From Heterotrichella gracilis (taxonomy: Eukaryota; Sar; Xanthophyceae; Tribonematales; Xanthonemataceae): 64,000 bases of DNA. The DNA is taken from assembly GCA_032358255.1 (NCBI GenBank), contig JAULBX010005553.1, positions 248,001 through 312,000 of the forward strand, read 5' to 3'. The position numbers and the translations under genes are program-made. Shown here in pieces: positions 60,234 through 64,000 of the stretch; within the stretch, counting starts at the first letter, position 1, and every line of letters starts with the position of its first letter. The notes below the pieces were generated by a model that saw only the letters and a program-made list of their open reading frames with translations, ran no database searches and was not told the DNA's origin.

Positions 60234-60303
60234 CACTGAGTGAGCTTCTACTAGAAGTTTTAGTTGGAAAACCCACTTCCTCACCCAGACAATGGAAGGC
60301 TTT

Positions 60304-60383
60304 AATTGGAGGCTGCCTGGGACCGAGCACTTCATTGCGCCATGCAGTGAATTGGAGGCTGCCCACAAGCACTTGGGTGCGCC
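60304..60383. repeat. 46-bp imperfect tandem duplication
   Basis: AATTGGAGGCTGCC at 60304 recurs at 60350. Later parts of the units also match (GCACTTCATTGCGCC and GCACTTGGGTGCGCC). Confidence 0.75.
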
Positions 60384-60750
60384 AAAGTTGGACAGCGTTT
60401 GGCGCATGCTACACCTCATGCCGTGCAACAATCACATGCGGGTACCCAATTGCTGCCCCCCAAATCCCAGCCTGCAAACTGCATCACCAGACCTGAGGAA
60501 AGCAAGACAAAACCACGATTGCCAGAAATGGGATCCAAGAGAGAGAGGGCACGATTGTTTGTGGAGTCGGAAAAAAAACAAAGGCTTTGACATTGAAGGT
60601 CACAGGCTGGGCTGGGCTACTCTAGGTTATTGAATCGATTGCAGCGGTTGGTGGCAAAGCATACCAAGCAGGCTGTGCCTCATCAGTGCAGACAGGGTTG
60701 ATTCACTGAACAGGGTCGCTGCATATCTGGGCGCATCGGTGACTTGCCCC

Positions 60751-63707
60751 TCAATCCGACCCCGAATCTGAGTCTGAGCCACTAGCAGAGCGGGATGTCT
60801 TCTTGTCCTTCTTGTGTTTGTGGGATTTTGACTTCTTGGTCTTCTTGTCTTTGCCTTTGTCCTTCTTGTCCTTCTTTTCTTTCTTCTCCTTCTTGTCCCT
60901 TTTGTGCTTGTGCTTCCCCTCCTGCCAGGCACACAGGACCACCTCATCAGCTATGCTTTACCAAATAATGGATGGCAACAACAAACTTGATGTACTTGAA
61001 GGCTGTGTCACATGCACCCGGATCACATGCAATTTGTCGAAATTTTTTTTCAAGCGCTAGCGCACCACGTGACTAATTAAGGAACAATGGGAGAGTGACC
61101 GATCGATCGTGGCAATTGATAAGACCCAACAGCAACTAGTTCACTGCGAGGCAAGAGAACATAAATGGCACAAGCTCGCACCCACCTTGCTGTGTTTCTT
61201 CAAGATGGCGAGTGCCTCCTCTATACTGCTGATGCCCTGTGGCAGGTTTCCCACCCCTGCACCCATTGGCTGCATCCCCTGCCCACCATCCTCGGTCATC
61301 CAAGCAGGCTTGACCATGTCCCTGCCCCTGCCCCTGCACATGCCAACAGCCAATGTTGATACTCAAAACACTAGGGTTGCACCTGCATGAACTGATTTGC
61401 CTCTCCAGATCAATTGCCAGTGGGTGAGATCCCAGTGCCTCCAACCGAATGCACATGGTAATGAGACATGACACACGAGAACTCACTGATAAGTACTTAA
61501 GCTTGTGATGGGCAAGGTGCAGTGTTTCATGGGCATGGACACAGCCTGTGGTACACAGCATCGCACTTTTGGCCGCTTGTGAGATACCATTTTGGTATGC
61601 ACTCACATGTTGACGGGTGGGCGCGGTGGTGGCGGCGGCAAAGCCCTTCCTTGGGGTTCCTGGTCAGGATCATCTGCCACATAGTCGTATGTGGCAGATG
61701 GGTCCCCGTATTTTGCGTCCCCGGCTTTCAAATGCCCCCAATCGATTTTGCCGCTGTCTGCAATGGCGGCTGCACCGGCACCAATCCGCTCCGCTACCTG
61801 AAGGGTGCAAATTCATTTTGAAGTTGCTACCATTGCGAGTGACACCATTGTATTCTGGTGCTCCCCAGTGCATGATGCAAGATGCAGGGCTCTGGGATGA
61901 TGGCAGCAACGGGATGCCAAAAGTGGCTCAATGCATGCAAAGGTGATGGAAGGCAAAGAGCGCGCAGAGATTAAAGTGCATGCTTGTAAATTCTGGTAAA
62001 AGAATAGCAGCACAATGTGCCGGGCAGATCAAGCCATTTATCCCACCTCTGTTGCTTCAATCAGGACGATAGGACACCGCTCAATGACATGATGTGCAAG
62101 TGGTATAAATAATCCTCTTTTAAACACCCCTGCAGTGTGGCAAGCTGACCTACCCGTGGGCCTGCGTTCCCTTCACCCCTTGGTTGGTATTTTGTCCCAG
62201 CTGGGTCCAAGTCCTGCCCATCCTTTTGAGACACCAGCTTGATGGAGCAGCTGACTTTTGCACCCCTTTCATCGTGCTTGACTTCCACCACCTTGACCCA
62301 CACCGCCTCCCCGATGCTCAGCACACTGGCCAGCTCCTTGATCTTGTCCTCATCGGTGTCCTCCCGACTGAAATGGATATGATCGCTCACCTGCAATGAC
62401 AATGACATGCAATGATGTCAATTACCTGATTATAGTTTAGATAATAGGCATTCTAGCAATACAGCAATACATGCATTCTAGCAATACAGCCAAGTAAGCA
62501 GTCAGTCTTGCATGTGGCGCCAAGCATTTGAATCTTGGCAATACTTGACTAAACTTGTTCCAATTGGATTGTACATTGTAAGACTGCCATGCAAGCATGC
62601 GATTGCTACAGGGCGCTGGATCCGAGTCAACATGCTAGATGGCCGAATCTCACCTGAGAGGTGTGCACCAGTCCAAACTTGCGGAAGCCCCCCAGCTTGA
62701 CAAAGATCCCGTAGGGCTGTATCCGCTGCACCACCGCCTGGTGCACGCTGTCAACCTCTGGGGTCTCGTCACTGTCGCGGCCGCCATCCCTGGTCCCTAC
62801 AGGTGAATGCAGGGTAAAATTTACTGGTTTTTGTTAAGATTCCCCCTTTTCTACAAGAACCCGGGTTGGCTCCCTGAATGTTACTGTCAGATGTGATTAT
62901 GCAGCGGGTTTTAGTTTTAACCAATCCTATTTGGTTCTACGGAGGCGCATTCACGCGCAAATTCACAAGCGCCGCTGCAGTGTGCTTGGCGAGGGGTATG
63001 GATCATTGCTGATCCAATCTATGCCTCAGTATTAATCCTTACCTTGGCCAAGGCGGTTGTCAGGGTCCAAATCCTCCCCTGTCTCCTGGTTCACCGCCTT
63101 CATGCTGCACCCGATCTTCACTCCCCGCTCATCCTCCTTCACCTCCGCCACCTTGACCCACACTTGGGACCCTTGGGGTGCAAACCACTCCATGGCCTTC
63201 ACCTTGATGTCGTCCTCGTCATCGCGGTTGGTGGTCAGCTCTTCGGAGATCTGGTGCAAAGGCCAGGCATGTCAATCGCAAAATTGCAGCTGTGATACTG
63301 AATACGCAACACAACATGACCGTGCAGTGTGAAACGCCATGCGAGTTCTTTTACCAGATTGCCAGACCATGTCGCAACAGCAACAAATTTCGACCAGGCC
63401 GAAGCCATGCAAGTTGGACAGAATAGGCCCCTGCAGCATTCTCCAAATGCAAAAACCATGCTTCCTCATTCGGTGCAGGTGCAGGCCAGTTCCAGGTGAG
63501 TCTGATCCAGTATTTGGCATCATTGGTCCCTACAAAGCACAACACAAACACCATTTAATTGGCAGGTGGCGCCTACCTGCGTACAGTGCACCAAGCCCTG
63601 CTTGCGGAAACCCTCCAGCTGCACGAAAACCCCAAAGGGCCGGATGGACACCACGCTAGCCCGGTGGACGCTGCCCAGGGGAGGGGGGTCATTGGACTGC
63701 GGAGGAC
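60751..63707 (-). CDS. ZCCHC17/pNO40-like protein with two S1 domains (5' partial)
   Basis: Seven in-phase exons are visible: 63707-63577, 63250-63043, 62796-62654, 62390-62154, 61797-61607, 61333-61186 and 60921-60751. The 5' end lies further right or outside the window. The first S1 domain reads SVHRASVVSIRPFGVFVQLE, FRKQGLVHCTQ, then VWVKVAEVKEDERGVKIGCS and MKAVNQETGEDLDPDN. The second repeats this plan: VHQAVVQRIQPYGIFVKLGG, FRKFGLVHTSQ, VWVKVVEVKHDERGAKVSCS, IKLVSQKDGQDLDPAG. The FRKxGLVH, DRGxKxSxSxK and GxDLDP pattern matches the S1 domain of ZCCHC17 (pNO40), a nucleolar/ribosome-associated RNA-binding protein. The C-terminal tail is nearly all Lys/His/Asp (KHKRDKKEKKEKKDKKDK) and ends SGSDSDSGSD, also like ZCCHC17. 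The CCHC zinc knuckle of the animal protein is not seen. RNA binding in ribosome biogenesis is inferred from the family. Confidence 0.87.
62448..62494. repeat. 25-bp tandem duplication in an intron
   Basis: GCATTCTAGCAATACAGC occurs at 62448 and again at 62473 in the intron between the halves of the second S1 domain. Confidence 0.9.
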
Positions 63708-64000
63708 CTGGGCAGGAATAAAGGGGATTTTGTACAATTTTGCCTGATTCTTGGCGCTGTGTTGGCAGCGCTGTGTCCACCACTTTGCAAGTGAAGAAGG
63801 GCGCAGGAGCTGTCCCCATATGCCCTATATTCAAGGATATTTGAATAGGAACTCTGAGCTACACAGGTGACCTGGGATCTCTAGAGGTCCATGGACAAGC
63901 AGGCGGGGCTTGGTGCAATTACTCTCCTGTTGCTTGCTGGCATGGCATATCGCCTAGCGCAATCTATGCTGGCCAAGGGAATAGGGTTGGGTTAGGGTTT
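63708..64000. other. Right edge, upstream of the last visible S1-gene exon
   Basis: This should be intron or the 5' part of the minus-strand S1-domain gene. A start codon with a phase-1 donor was not identified with confidence. The last 25 bases are telomere-like (GGGTTGGGTTAGGGTTT), but similar words occur throughout the window. Confidence 0.45.

Larger units (their letters stand above)
59569..60750. other. Intergenic region with a perfect hairpin
   Basis: The left side is the promoter of the coiled-coil gene and the right side the 3' UTR of the S1-domain gene. No exon is supported. A 15-bp perfect stem lies at 60187-60233 and a 46-bp imperfect duplication at 60304-60383. Confidence 0.55.

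Noticed and set aside
63975-64000. Terminal GGGTTAGGGTTT as evidence of a contig ending at a telomere
   Set aside because: Only about two units are present and comparable words are common in introns here.
1-64000. tRNA or rRNA genes, and LTR, LINE or virus-derived elements
   Set aside because: Reading both strands, I saw no convincing tRNA A/B boxes, rRNA segments, or reverse-transcriptase, integrase or capsid-like motifs. A profile search could still find weak ones.

Overview
This window looks like nuclear DNA of a green alga (Chlorophyta). Genes are split into many short exons by GT-AG introns, most of them CT-rich before the acceptor. Several products are typical of photosynthetic eukaryotes: a plastid-type ribosomal protein L11, a y-type plastid thioredoxin, a MiaA-type tRNA dimethylallyltransferase and a FAN1 nuclease with a HIRAN domain. 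TGTAA-like polyadenylation signals and scattered TTTAGGG-like words fit the same picture. The species cannot be named from the sequence. I found no bacterial, viral or organellar block, no rRNA or tRNA gene and no CRISPR array. Thirteen or fourteen host genes can be traced. Most were rebuilt exon by exon with splice phases that agree.

Layout from left to right: a secreted leucine-rich-repeat protein (478-5180, +); a molybdopterin synthase small subunit (6522-7023, +); a secreted class I methyltransferase (8798-11655, +); a tRNA dimethylallyltransferase (12191-16068, -); thioredoxin y (17725-19542, -); facing it across a short divergent promoter, a PTB-like RNA-binding protein (19989-23564, +); plastid ribosomal protein L11 (24422-26394, +); an unknown one-pass membrane/coiled-coil protein (28019-30880, -); a very long disordered protein (32538-38400, -); FAN1 (39191-46361, +) across a divergent promoter; a decayed protein-kinase-like gene (about 47750-51634, -); a type II membrane coiled-coil protein with a His/Asp-rich tail (about 53501-55532, -); a soluble coiled-coil protein (57751-59568, -); and a ZCCHC17/pNO40-like protein with two S1 domains, running off the right end (60751 to >63707, -). 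These genes do not form one pathway. They are an ordinary eukaryotic neighbourhood for translation, redox, RNA processing and DNA repair.

The unusual signals are in genome structure. (1) Several genes carry imperfect intronic copies ('echoes') of an adjacent exon end together with its splice site, usually separated from the real exon by telomere-like CCCTAAA/TTTAGGG words. (2) A short near-palindrome, ACCCT-N1-6-AGGGT, occurs at least twelve times in introns, coding exons, a 5' leader, a stop codon and at splice acceptors, far more often than chance predicts. (3) The LRR gene is built from phase-2 exons of exactly 81 nt (one of 162 nt), one exon per 27-residue repeat. (4) The alga's FAN1 combines a UBZ4-type finger and a HIRAN domain. 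(5) The ZCCHC17-like gene duplicated its S1 domain together with the intron inside it.
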